A DNA stretch of 64,000 nucleotides from Moringa oleifera (taxonomy: Eukaryota > Streptophyta > Magnoliopsida > Brassicales > Moringaceae), in contig JAJFZO010000781.1 of assembly GCA_021397835.1 (NCBI GenBank), positions 113,040 to 177,039 of the forward strand. The letters run 5' to 3'. The notes beneath the pieces are model-generated. The model made no database searches, was not told the DNA's origin, and worked only from the letters and a program-made list of their open reading frames with translations. Within the stretch, counting starts at the first letter, position 1. Each line of letters opens with the position of its first letter. Position numbers and translations under genes: made by a program. This document shows, piece by piece, positions 12,421 to 23,746 of this stretch.

Positions 12421-12851
12421 AGAAATTTTTGAGAGAGGAAGGAAAAGAGATAAGGGGAGGAGGAAGAAAGTGTGAAAGACATGAATTTTATTGTTTAAAT
12501 AAGGTACAAACGGTCATATTTAAAAAAAAACATGTTATATACATGTTTTAATTTTAAAACATGTTTTATAAATTAGGAAACTATACATGTAAACATGTAT
12601 AGTTTTCTGATTTAAATAAAAATAATAATTTATTAATTGATTTTTTATTTTTTAAAATTAAAATATTTTTAATTTTAAAATATTTAATTTAATACAATAT
12701 TTAAAATTCAAAATTTATTTAAAAAATTAAAAAAAATTAAAATTATAAACCTATAAATATATTTAAAAATAATATTGATCATTATAATTAGTAATTAATT
12801 TATATTAATGCTTACTAATGTTGACTATGGAAGCCGATGGAGGGTGAAATT
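12421..12851 (-). other. Intron-like A+T-rich segment of island A with tandem hairpins
   Basis: Between the two exon-like patches, on the same strand. Next to the downstream patch lies a purine-rich block (pyrimidine-rich on the minus strand), then very A+T-rich DNA with two adjacent inverted repeats at 12,541-12,605. Length, base bias and the polypyrimidine-AG end resemble a plant intron. This is inference: no transcript evidence exists, and a possible donor (GTAGGTGC near 12,868) is only a moderate match. Confidence 0.4.
12541..12605. repeat. Two adjacent short palindromes (hairpins)
   Basis: First inverted repeat at 12,541-12,564 has arms acatgtttt / aaaacatgt around a 6-bp spacer. The second at 12,578-12,605 has 13-bp perfect arms aaactatacatgt / acatgtatagttt around two bases. 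The copy at 52,409-52,479 keeps both, with an even more regular form. The truncated inverted copy at 39 kb lacks the region. Confidence 0.8.
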
Positions 12852-13418
12852 CTAATAGGATCTAGCACCTACTAGAAGCTGCAAGAACATTGGTGTCTGA
12901 AAGTTGCAGATGATCTCCAACTTGCAAGATGAGCCATGGAACCCTAGTTTAGAGATGAACATACGGTCATCACCTAGATAATGATGATGATAAAGACAAA
13001 GGATGCTAATGATGTTCCTGAATTCTGCTTCTTTTGAATTACGCTCTGATGTTCATCAAGAATGATTGACAAGACAAGTTGCTTTGTCATGAGCAAATCC
13101 ACTAAAGGTGAATCATGGGAAATTTCTATCGTGCTCTGTGAAGGTCCATACTCGAAAGAACCCCACATTGTGGGCGCAAAGTAAATGTTTTATTGCCATG
13201 CTTACTGCTTGGAGGGTCTCCAATGGATGGTTATATGATGTGATTTGATGAGAAAATAATGGGTTTTGCTTCTGAGTGAGAAGTTCATCCCGCACAGAGG
13301 GATAGTAAATGACAAGGTGGTGAGAGAGAGAACGACCTAATTTGGATTCGAAAATCTTGAATCTGGTAATGGTATGCTCTGGATCTTGAAAATGAAAGAG
13401 ACTGCAAGATACACAGTT
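12852..13418 (-). pseudogene. Captured plant gene fragment, copy 1 (frame-broken)
   Basis: On the minus strand a frame is open from 13,418 to a stop at 13,113. It includes HTITRFKIFES, HHLVIYYPSVRDELLTQKQN and ETLQAVSMAIKHLL, then shifts at an extra G (run of four at plus 13,161-13,164). The shifted frame continues with GPSQSTIEISHDSPLVD and LSIILDEHQSVIQKKQNS to 12,974. Back in the first frame, EFRNIISILCLYHHHYLGDD and GSSCKLEIICNFQTPMFLQL follow to a stop at 12,852-12,854. These stretches recur in the copies at 38.3 and 52.7-53.3 kb with many third-position and conservative changes, so the fragment was once coding. I do not recognise the family. No start or promoter is visible. Confidence 0.6.
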
Positions 13419-14176
13419 CTATACTAGTCATGATGGAGGTCTTGTGGACCTAATCATTTTCATGGTTATGACCATGTTATTTTATCACTCACAAATGATA
13501 ATATCAACTCCTTTTTTATTAAAAAAACTATTTATTTATTTTATTAAATTAACACAAGATTATGATTCATTTAATATATATATATATATAATTATTTTAA
13601 GGAATTTTAAAGTCATCTTCACCATTTAATATATTAAATATGTATAATAATATTTTTAAGATATTAATATTAAATATATTATAAACTTAAAGTTTTAAAA
13701 AATATGAATATCAATAAATTTTATTTATATCATCATATTTTAAATTTAATAATACCTATTTATTAAAATTTAATATTGATTGATATTATTTTAATTTTAT
13801 TTTTAAACCAAAAAATTATATATATAAATAATACAATTTTAGATTTTATTTTAAATTCATACATTCCAATAAATATATAATTTAAAATTATTTATGATAC
13901 TATAATTAAAAAAATTTCAGTGTCGATAATATCATAATACTAATAAATTTTATCTAAAATATTTGAATTGATTAGAACACCATTTAATACTATAAGTCTC
14001 CAAAACATAAAAAGACTAATAAATCCTATTGTCAAGTTTTGTTTTTAGAAAAGAACTACATATGTGCATATAAGATTATTATTTTTTCACTATCACATTA
14101 CATAAGTAAAATTCAATATACTTAGTGAAAGTTAAATAATTGTTATTCAAACATTGAAAAAAAAAATAAGAGGGTG
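13419..14176. other. A+T-rich flank of island A
   Basis: Non-17-mer DNA shared with 37,785-38,300 (inverted) and 53,271-54,010. It includes a short ATGACCATG-type segment with an inverted repeat character, a (TA)n run at about 13,574-13,591, and long A/T stretches. An open frame at 13,444-13,629 is low-complexity and is not conserved as protein in the other copies. It could be intron or upstream sequence carried with the gene fragment. No function can be assigned. Confidence 0.5.
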
Positions 14177-14233
14177 TTTCAAGATGCTTTAACATCATGC
14201 TGCAAAGGTAATGCTTATTTATTAAACATGGTC
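14177..14233 (+). repeat. Boundary motif J, copy 2
   Basis: Same boundary sequence as at 11,420 (catgctgcaaaggtaatgct, then attaaacatggtcc), here following island A rather than element B. The forward array that follows begins with the same first units (atatgtgaagcctaattttt). Confidence 0.75.
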
Positions 14234-16827
14234 CAATTATATGTGAAGCCTAATTTTTTATTAAGTCGAATCAAATCTTATACTCAATTAGTTATTAATC
14301 TCAACGAATTGCTAGACCAAATGAATTGTTAAGTATGATTGATTATTAAGCTAAATTATATATTAGGCCTAATTTTTTTAGCCTAATTAACACATCCATT
14401 ATGCACAATTTATTCCTAAGTCTAATTTTTTTGCAGGTTTATACATGATATACCCAATTAATTATTAGACCTAATAAATTTTAGGTTCAACTAATCACTA
14501 TGTCTAATTATTTGTCTAGTTTAATTATATTTTATCCAAAATTTTATAAAATCCAATTATATATTAGACCTGATTATGTCATATGTCTAATTTTTTATAT
14601 CAAATTAATTTCACATTTAATTGTATCTTAGGCTATATAAGGTTGACCCAAGATATGCAAACTATTTTTTTGGGCTCTTGCATGTTACCTAATTAATTCA
14701 AGCATATTTAGCTCAATTAAATATTTGGTCCAACTAATTCTTAAACCCAATTAAATCACAGACTCAATTAATTGTTAGGACCAATTAATTATTCGGTCTA
14801 ATTAATTATTAAACTCAATTAAATCTTAGAAAAAAGTATTTATTAGGCACAACCAATTAACTTTTTTCTTAATTAATAAATGTTAGGCCCAATTAGTTAT
14901 TAAACATGAGGAATTATTATGCTCAATTATATCTTAAGTCTAATTATAATTTAGATTCATGCATGCTACGTCCAATTATATTTTAAGTCTAATTATACAA
15001 TAAGTCTTATCATTTATTATACTTTATTATATATTAAGCTCAATTAAATTTTAAGTCAAATTAATTCTTAATCACCATTAAATCTTGGATTTGATTAATT
15101 ATTAAGCCTAATTAATCATTTGATCCAATTATTGGCTCAATTATATTGCAAGCCCAAATATATCTTAGTTTTAGTTAATTATTATGCTCAAAAATTATTT
15201 TAGGCCCAATGGTATATGAGCCCAACTTAGGTCTAACTAATTTTTGTGAAAAATTTACATCTTAAGCCTAATTAATTATTAGATTAAATAACTTGCAAGA
15301 CCCAGTCATTTGTTAGGTTTAAAAAATTATTAAGCTCAACTATGTCTTAAGTTGAATATTTTATTTGGTCCAATTATACAGTCTATTTATCAAACTCAAT
15401 TATAAATTAAATCCAATTAAGTCTTCAGCTCAAATAATTATATAACCTAATTAATTGTTAGGTCTAATTAATTACTAGTATCAATTACACATTAAGCTCC
15501 ATTATTATAAGGCTTATTCTTTGGCTAAATTATACATTCAGCTCAATATTTTTTTTACGCGCAATTTAATCTTAGGCCTAATTAATTGTTTGGTTCAATA
15601 AATTATTTAGTTCAATTAACTACTAAGCTCAATTACATATTAGGCTTTTTTTTTAGCCCAATTAATATATGTTAGCCTTAATTTGCTCTTAGGCTGAATT
15701 ATTTGTGAATTTCATGCACTATATACTCAATTATACTTTCGATGCTATTATTAACTATTAGACCTAATTATATTGGGCCGAATTATTTGTGAGACTCAAG
15801 TCAAATCATAATTTCAGTCTAATTATATATCAGGTGCAATTTTTCTCCAGATCTATTTATAATTTAGATCCAATTATATCTTAGGCCCAAATTATTCTAA
15901 GGTTTAAATATTTGTTGCGCCCTTGCACATTAAGCCCAATTATATCTTAAATTCAAATAATTATTTATTCTAATTATATTTTAGCCACAATTATGTACTG
16001 AGCCTTTTTTTTTTTTTTGCCAAATAATATACTGAGACTAATTGTTCATTAAGATCAATATATTAAGACTTAGGCCCAATTAAATGTTAGTCTCAACTAA
16101 TTCTTAGGCAATTATTCATTAAGATCAATTATAATTAAGGCTATCTTTTTATTAAAACCCAATTTAATCTTAAGCTCAATCAATTGTTTGACCAAAAAAA
16201 TTGTAAAGCCCAATGAATTATTAGGCTCAATTACACATAAGGATAAAGTATTTATTAGGGTCATTTCATTCTTAGGTTCAATGATATATTAACCCTTTTT
16301 TTTAGTAGGCCAAATTAAATCTTAAGCTCAATAATTATTTGGCACAATGAGTTCTTTGGTACAATTAATTCTTAAGTCCAATTAATATATGTTAAGTTAA
16401 ATTATTTCTAAGTTTTATGCACAATAGATCTACTTATATCTTAGGCCATCTTATTTATTTTTAAGTGTAATTATGTATTAAGCTCATTAGGTTCTTAAAG
16501 GTAAATATATATTAAGTCCAATTATTTATTAAAATCAATTATATATTAAGTGAAATTTTTTTATTATTTACAATTATATTTTAAGCCCAACTAATTCTTA
16601 GGTATAATTAAATCTTAGGTCTAATTAATTATTAGGTCGAGTTAATTGTTAGGCCTAATTATTTACTAGGTCTATTTTGTTATCTAACTCATTTTAGTCA
16701 TAATTAAATTTTTACTCAACTAATTATTAGTCTTAATTAATTGTTGTACCTATCTAATCATGAAAAATCATTAATCGTTAGCCTTTATTACATCAAATAT
16801 AATTATATCTTTAGATCAATTTAATTA
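14234..16827 (+). repeat. 17-bp minisatellite array, forward
   Basis: Forward array of 2.6 kb. It is present in direct copies at 21,310-22,800 (from about 14,390 on) and 54,068-56,190, and inverted at 35,521-37,729. Shared rare units (cacatccattatgcacaatt near 14,384; gtgctattattaac-type units near 15,740) prove collinearity. No genes. Confidence 0.87.
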
Positions 16828-17310
16828 GTGTAAAAGTTTTATAAAATCTTGATATTTACCTCATGTTACTAATAAAATCATTATATTTAAAAAGTGATAA
16901 ATTGAACCTTGATCCATCAATTTAGTTTAAATTAAACCTTAACAAAAAATTTTAAAAATAAAGATGTTCATATTGAAGAGCTTACAGCAAATTTTGATGT
17001 GAAATTTTTTGACAAATATAAAGGAATATTCAAGCTACTGTCACAAAATTTTCATAATTTTTTGAGTAATTATGTTATTTTTGAAAATTTTTAACATTAC
17101 AAAATTTAAAATATATATATTTTTAGTGCTCAAAAAATTATAAATTTGTTGTATAAGATTTCTAGTTTGAATATCTCTAATTTTTAAATTTTTTGAGATA
17201 GTTTAATTTATACCAAATTGATAGATTAAGATTTGATTTATCACTTTTTGAACGTAAAGAATTGATTGATAATAGAGAATAAACATCGAGCTTTTATAGG
17301 ACCTTTGCTC
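16828..17310 (+). mobile_element. Fold-back MITE-like element, family C copy 1
   Basis: A 483-bp non-17-mer island with long terminal inverted repeats. The left end (gtaaaagttttataaaatct, then gatatttacctcatgttac) is complementary to the right end (gagaataaacatcgagcttt, then ataggacctttgctc), and the complementarity runs inward through atctatcaatttag / ccaaattgatagatt to near the middle. This copy lacks about 60 bp of the right inner arm present in the other three. There is no coding capacity. Superfamily is unknown. Confidence 0.75.
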
Positions 17311-18902
17311 ATTCAATTATTAGGGTTAGATATATTTTAGGCCTATTTTTAGGTTCAATATTTTTATTAGTCCCATTTATTTATTAAGCTCAATTATATA
17401 AGTCTAATTAATTACTAAATTTTACAATATATTAAGTCTAATTTTTATTTAACCCAATTAAATCTTTGTCTTAATTATTTTTTGGGCTAACAAATTGTTG
17501 TGCCCAATGAAGTATTTGGTCCAATTAATTATCAAGTTTAATCACATATTAGGCTCAATCATTTATTCAGTCCATTTTGTTCTTGAGCCTAATTAGATAT
17601 TACTTCCAATTTTAGTGCAATGAATTGTTTGGTCTAATTTATTGCTATGCTCAATTACATATTAGACCCAAATATTTTTATGATCCAATTAATTCATAGG
17701 CCTAATTAATATACATTAGGCTAAAATTTTCTTCATTATTTCTTAGTTTCATGCATGATAGACCTAATTGTATCTTTGATCTTATTAGTTATTATTAGAT
17801 CTAATTGTATTTTGGAACCAATTTATAAAACCTAATTTTATCTAGCTCTAGTTATAGTTTGGCCTAATTTGTTCGTAAGTCCTTTATTAGACTTATGCAT
17901 GTTAGGGTGAATACAATTACTAGGCCCAGTCATATATTAAATCTAATAAATTATTTGACCTTACTTGTTATTAGACCATCTTATTGTTAGACCTAATTAT
18001 ATATTAAGTTAAATTATTTATTAGTATTAATTATATATTAAGTCCCATTTTTATTAAACCGAAGTAAATTTTACACATAATTAGTCAATAAACTAATTAA
18101 TTATTAGGATAAATTATATCTTAAAACAAATGATTATTCAATAAAACTATATTTTAAGTCGAATCTAAGCCTATTTCATTCTTAACCCAATAATTTATTA
18201 GTTCCAATTATTTATTAAGCCAAAAATTTAATTAATTTTGATCAAATCTTAAGCTCAACTAATTATTAGGTAAACTAAATCTTAGGTCAATTAATTATTA
18301 ATCTCAAATAATTATTAGGTCAAATTAATTATTTAGGCTCAATTATTTGTTGTCAGCCCAATTAAGTCTATTACCTCAAGTTTAATGATATTCGACTCAT
18401 TACATTGTAGGCCCAATTATATATAAAACCTAATTATATCATATATCAATTTTTTTTAAGTTCAATTAGATTTTAGGCCCACCTAATTCCAAGTATCCTA
18501 GCTCATATTATTTACTAAGCTTAATTATATGTCGCATTATTTCTTAAACTCATGCACATTAGCCTCATTAATTCGGTCTCATTACTTTATAAGCCCAATT
18601 ATATCTTCAGGTAGACTATTTTTAGGCCTTATGCCTCACCATATTATGGCCAATTATTTATTAGGTCAAATTATATATTAAGCCTAATTTATATTATATC
18701 CAATCAAATCTTAAGGTTAATTATTTACAAGGCCTAATGAATCTTAGGTCCAATTAATTGTTAGAATCAAATATATATTTAGCCCAATTAAAGTTTGGGT
18801 TTAATTAATAAATGTTAAACCCAATTAGTTATTCGGCTCAATTAATCTTTATGTGTAATTATATTTTATATTCAATTATAATTTGGGTTCAATAAATTGT
18901 TA
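17311..18902 (+). repeat. 17-bp minisatellite array, forward
   Basis: Forward array between C1 and B2. It is mirrored by 33,161-34,976 and, as a second inverted copy, by 26,540-28,248. Parts recur in direct orientation at 62,010-62,520 and 62,630-63,070. No coding sequence. Confidence 0.87.
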
Positions 18903-20080
18903 ATTATAAATTACTGCCTTGATTTAATTATACTTATTCATGTGAATACCAACCAAGTGCACATAAAAAGAAAAAAAATTAATTTTAATTTTAAATAATT
19001 TATTTAAAAAATTAAGTGTAATATTAACATTTATCATTATCAATTTTGAAATTTTCAATTCAAAACAAATGAATTTGAAGAGCTAATTAAATAGGAATTT
19101 TGCAAAGCAAAAAAATGGAACAAAGGTTATGAAAACCATATTTGAGTCTTTCTTTCATAATTTTGAAATATGAAGGGAAACAATTTCAAATATAAATTTA
19201 AATTAAACTATATTTCGAGTTTGAGATGATTAACTCAATAATACACTAATAACAAGCTAATCAATCAACAACTAACTCTCTCTAACACAAAAAATAAAAA
19301 TACAAAATCATGGCTTACACGGCTTAATTTTAAAAAATTAAATGATATTATAGATCACCGGATTAGTGAAAAAGGTTAATCTAAAATTATTATATTCTTT
19401 TTTATATCCTTATTCTTATGTTTGATTGAAAGATAATATGAAAATTATTTAATTTTAAATTTAATTATATTTCATAAAGTTTAATATTTTTAATATTATG
19501 TAATTTTATCGAGAATAAGATTCAATAATTTAATAATTAATATTAAGATAAAGATCAAAATAAACTTTATATTATTCACATTTTTCAATCAAGTTCTTAT
19601 AATTTTTTCACGCCAACTCTACACATAAAATATCTATTTCGTCTAAATTGACTTACTTTTAATTTTTTTTTATATACAAGCAATTCAAATTAGTGACTTA
19701 TACAACGGATTTTTATTTTAAATTTGTAACAAACACGAAAAATTATATAGTAAAAAAGTCAAAATTTTTGGGTATTGAAAATATATATTTTTTAAAACTT
19801 TTATATTAAATTTTTTTTAAAAATTGTGAAAATAACTTTACTACTAAAGAAATTTCTAAAAATATTTTTGATGGTAGCTTGAATATTTATTTACATTTTT
19901 TACAAATTTCAACACATATTTCGTTGTACAATATCTTTTATTTGAATAATTTATTCAAAAAATTAAAGGTGATATTTAATTTAGACTAATTAAAAAGTTT
20001 ATATGTAAAATTGATAAAAAAAATATATAAACTTGAGTAAAAATCTCAAATAGTACAATTCAATAAGTTTAATATTTTAA
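18903..20080 (+). mobile_element. Element B copy 2 with long left extension
   Basis: The fold-back core lies at about 19,571-20,050 (ttcaatcaagttcttataat on the left against aaacttgagtaaaaa on the right; core gatggtagcttgaatattt). To its left about 650 bp of unique A+T-rich DNA is also present at 32,450-33,160 (inverted) and 50,115-50,515, including gtgaataccaaccaagtgca and a segment rich in ctaatcaatcaacaactaac. No conserved frame is seen. Only the last part of boundary J remains at 20,080-20,092, so the right end has lost about 0.3 kb relative to copies at 10.7 and 50.1 kb. Confidence 0.65.
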
Positions 20081-20092
20081 TAAACATGGTCC

Positions 20093-23000
20093 AATTCTAT
20101 GGGAAGCCTAATTTCTTATTAAACCCAATCAAATCTTATGCTCAATTGGTTATTAATGAATCCCAACAATTTTCTAAACCAAATGAATTGTTAAGTACAA
20201 TTAATTCTTAGGCTTAATGATGTATTAGGCCCAACTATATTTTAAGTTTAATTAAAATTTGAGTCCAATTATATCTTAGGCTTAATTTGTTCCCTAGTTC
20301 AATTATTTTTTGAGCTCATGCATGCTAGGTCCAATTAATTATTAGTCCTATTATTTTTAAATTTAATTAATTATTAGATTCAATTATATTTTTGATTTAA
20401 TTTTATACTGAGTTCATTTAATTTCTAGTTAAAATTATATATTAAGCCTTTATTAGGTTCAATTATATATTAAACTTAATTTTTAATTGGATGCAATTAA
20501 TTCTTAGTTACAATTAAATCTTAAACTCAAGTAAGTCTGTCTCAATTAATAATTAGGTTAAATTAACTATTGGTTTATTTATATTTTAAATTCAATTAAT
20601 TATTAGATCCAATCATATTTTTGATCGAATTATATATTAAGCCTAATTATTTGTTAGGATTAATTATATATTAAACTCAATTTTTTATTGACCGCAATTG
20701 ATTCTTAGGTACAATTAAATCTTAACCTCAATTAAATATTCATTCCAATTAATTATTAGGTCAAATTAATTTTGGGCTCAATTGCATCTTACACCTACTT
20801 AATTGTAAAGCTTATTTCATTCTTAGGCCTAATTATATATTAAGCTCAATTATATGTTAGGCTTAATTAATGAAGTTCAATTATTTATAAGGTATGATTA
20901 TGTATTAAGTCTAATTATCATTTAAGCCTGACTATATCTAGGCTAAATTCATTCTTTGGCCAATTTATTTATTGGACCTATGCATGCTAGGCCTAATCAT
21001 TTATTAAGCTCAATTATATATCAAACTCATTATTTTTTTATTAAACTTAATTAAATCTTAAGTTTAATTATTTTTGGCCCAGTGAATTGTTAGGTCTAAT
21101 TAGTTATTAGACCCAATTTTGCATTAAGTTTAATTTTTAATTAGACTCAATTAAATCTTAGGCCAATCAATTTTTAGTCACAATTAAATCTTAGGCATAA
21201 TTCATTGTTTGACAAAATGAATTGTTTGGTTCAATTAACTGTTAGGCTAAATTACATCATAAACCCAATTATTTGTAGCACAATTAATTCTTAGATCCAA
21301 TTAATATATGTTTGGCTAAACTTGCACAATTTATTTCTAAGTCTAATTTTTTTGCGAGTTTATACGAGATATACCCAATTAATTATTAGATCTAATAAAT
21401 TTTAGGTTTAACTAATTACTATGTTTAATTATTTGTCTAGTTTAATTATATTTTATCCAAAATTCTATAAAATCCAATTATATATTAGACCTAATTATAT
21501 CATATGTCTAATTTTTTGTATCAAATTAATTTCACATTTAATTATATCTTAGGCTATGTAAGTTTGACCTAAATATATGCAAACTATTTTTTTGGGCTCA
21601 TGCATGTTACCTAATTAATTTGGGCATATTTAGCCCAGTTTTAGATTAGACACAATTAAATATTTGGTCAAACTAATTCTTAAACCCAATTAAATCACAG
21701 ACTCAATTAATTGTTAGGACCAATTAATTATTTGGTCCAATTAATTGTTAAACTCAATTAAATTTTTTAAAAAATATTTAATAGGCACAACCAATTAACT
21801 TTTTCCTTAATTAATAAATGTTAGGCCCAATTAGTTATTAAACATAATGAATTATTATGCTCAATTATATCTTAAGTTTAATTATAAAATAAGTCTTATA
21901 ATTTATTATGTTTTATTATATATTAAGCTCAATTTTTTATTAGACTCAATTAAATTTTAAGTCAAATTAATTCTTAATCATAATTAAATATTGGATTCAA
22001 TTAATTATTAGGCCTAATTAATCATTTGATCTAATTATTAGGCTCAATTATATTGCAAGCCCAAATATATCTTAGTTGTAGTTAATTATTATGCTCAAAA
22101 ATTATTTTAGGCCCAATGGTATATGAATCCAACTTTGGTCTAACAAATTCTTGTGAAAAATTTACACCTTAGGCCTAATTAATTATTAGATTAAATTATT
22201 TGCAAGACCCAATCATTTGCTAGGTTTAAAAAATTATTTGGCTCAACTATATCTTAAGTCCAATATTTTATTTTGTCAAATTATATAGGTTATTTATCAT
22301 GCTCAATTACAAATTAAATTCAATTAAGGCTTCGGTTCAAATAATTATTTAACCCAATTAATTATTAGGTCTAATTAATTATTAGGCTTAATTGCACATT
22401 AAGCTCCATTATTATTAGGCTTATTCTTAGGCCAAATTATACATCCAGCTCATTATTTTTTTTATGCGTAATTTAATTTTAGGCCTAATTAATTATTTGG
22501 TTCAATAAATTATTTAGTTATCTACTAAGCTCAATCACATATTAGGCTTTTTTTTTAACCTGATTAGTATATGTTAGCCTTAATTTGCTCTTAGACTGAA
22601 TTATTTCTGAATTTTATGCACTATATACTCAATTATACCTTCGGTGCTATTATTAACTATTAGACCTAATTATACTGGGCCAAATTATTTGTGAGACTCA
22701 AGTCAAGTTATAATTTTGGTCTAATTATAAATCAGGCGCAATTTGTCCAGAAGTTTAATTATAATTTGGATCCAATTATATCTTAGGCCCAAATTGGACT
22801 AAATAATTATTTCTAAATTTTGTGCATAATAGATCTAATTATATCTTAGACCATCTTATTTGTTTTCAAGCCTAATTATGTATTAAGCTTAAAGATAATT
22901 ATATATTAAAGGTAATTATATATTAAGTCTAATTATTTATTAGAATCAATTATATATTGAGCCATTTTTTTATTATTTGTAATTAAATTTTAAACCCAAC

Positions 23001-23202
23001 TAATTCTTAGGTATAATTAAATCTTAGATTTAATTAATTATTAGGCCTAATTATTTATATCTAACTCATTTTAGTCATAATTAAATTTTTACTTAATTAA
23101 TTATTCGATTTAATTAATTGTTATACCTATCTAATCATGAAGTCATTAATTGTTAGGCTTTATTACGTCAAATGTAATTATATCTTTAGATCAGTTTAAT
23201 TA
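20093..23202 (+). repeat. 17-bp minisatellite array, forward
   Basis: Forward array of 3.1 kb. The first 330 bp match 11,475-11,800 and 51,309-51,640. About 20,560-21,000 matches 45,880-46,300, and 21,310-22,800 is a direct copy of 14,390-15,900. Variant units with catgcatgctagg (20,318) and catgcatgttacc (21,600) occur. No genes. Confidence 0.87.
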
Positions 23203-23746
23203 GAGTAAAGATTTCATAAAATCTTGATATTTACCTCACGTTACCAATGAAATCATTATATTTAAAACGTGACAAATTGAACCTTGATCTATCAATTTAG
23301 TTAAAATTAAACTTTATCAAAAAATTCATAAAATAAAGGTATTCATATTGAAGAGCTTACAATAAATTTTGATGTGAAATTTTTTTGCAAATGTAAAGGA
23401 ATATTCAACCTATTGTCACAAAAAATTTCATAATTTTTTAAATAATTATGCTATTTTTGAAATTTTTTAACATTACAAAATTTAATATGTATATATTTTT
23501 AGTATTCAAAAAATTATGAAATTTTTTGTGAGAGTAGGTTAAATATTTCTTTATATTTATAAAGAAAATTCAAGTCCAAATTTATTATATAAGATCTTTA
23601 ATTTGAATACTTTCAATTTTTACATTTTTTGACAAGATTTAATTTAGACCAAATTGATAGATTAAGATTTGATTTGTCACTTTTTAAATACGAATGTTTG
23701 ATTGGTAATATAGAATAAATATTATGCTTTTATAGGACCTTTACCC
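23203..23746 (+). mobile_element. Fold-back MITE-like element, family C copy 2 (most complete)
   Basis: A 544-bp element whose ends are inverted repeats: left gagtaaagatttcataaaat, right attatgcttttataggacct plus ttaccc. Inverted complementarity extends over most of each half (atctatcaatttag / ccaaattgatagatt; cataattttttaaataatta / ttcaaaaaattatgaaat). The outer flanks read tttaatta on the left and tttaatta on the right, a possible 8-9 bp target duplication, although TTAATTA is common in this array. There is no transposase. Long terminal inverted repeats with 9-bp duplications are known for Mutator-like MITEs, but assignment is not secure. Confidence 0.75.

Larger units (their letters stand above)
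9515..16345 (+). repeat. Large direct segmental duplication, partner at about 48,660-56,190
   Basis: The order array - element B - J - array - gene-fragment island A - J - array is repeated in the same order and orientation at 48.66-56.19 kb. The copy here lacks about 0.75 kb at the left end of element B (present at 49,823-50,555). Diagnostic rare sequences (island A, hairpins, J) are collinear, so one event copied several kb. Confidence 0.85.

Noticed and set aside
13574..13591. (TA)n tract as a TATA-box promoter
   Set aside because: Simple microsatellite of differing length in the three island copies, not placed at a plausible distance from any intact gene.
13444..13629. 61-codon open frame on the plus strand
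   Set aside because: Low-complexity, runs through the (TA)n tract, and is not maintained in the copies at 38.1 and 53.3 kb.
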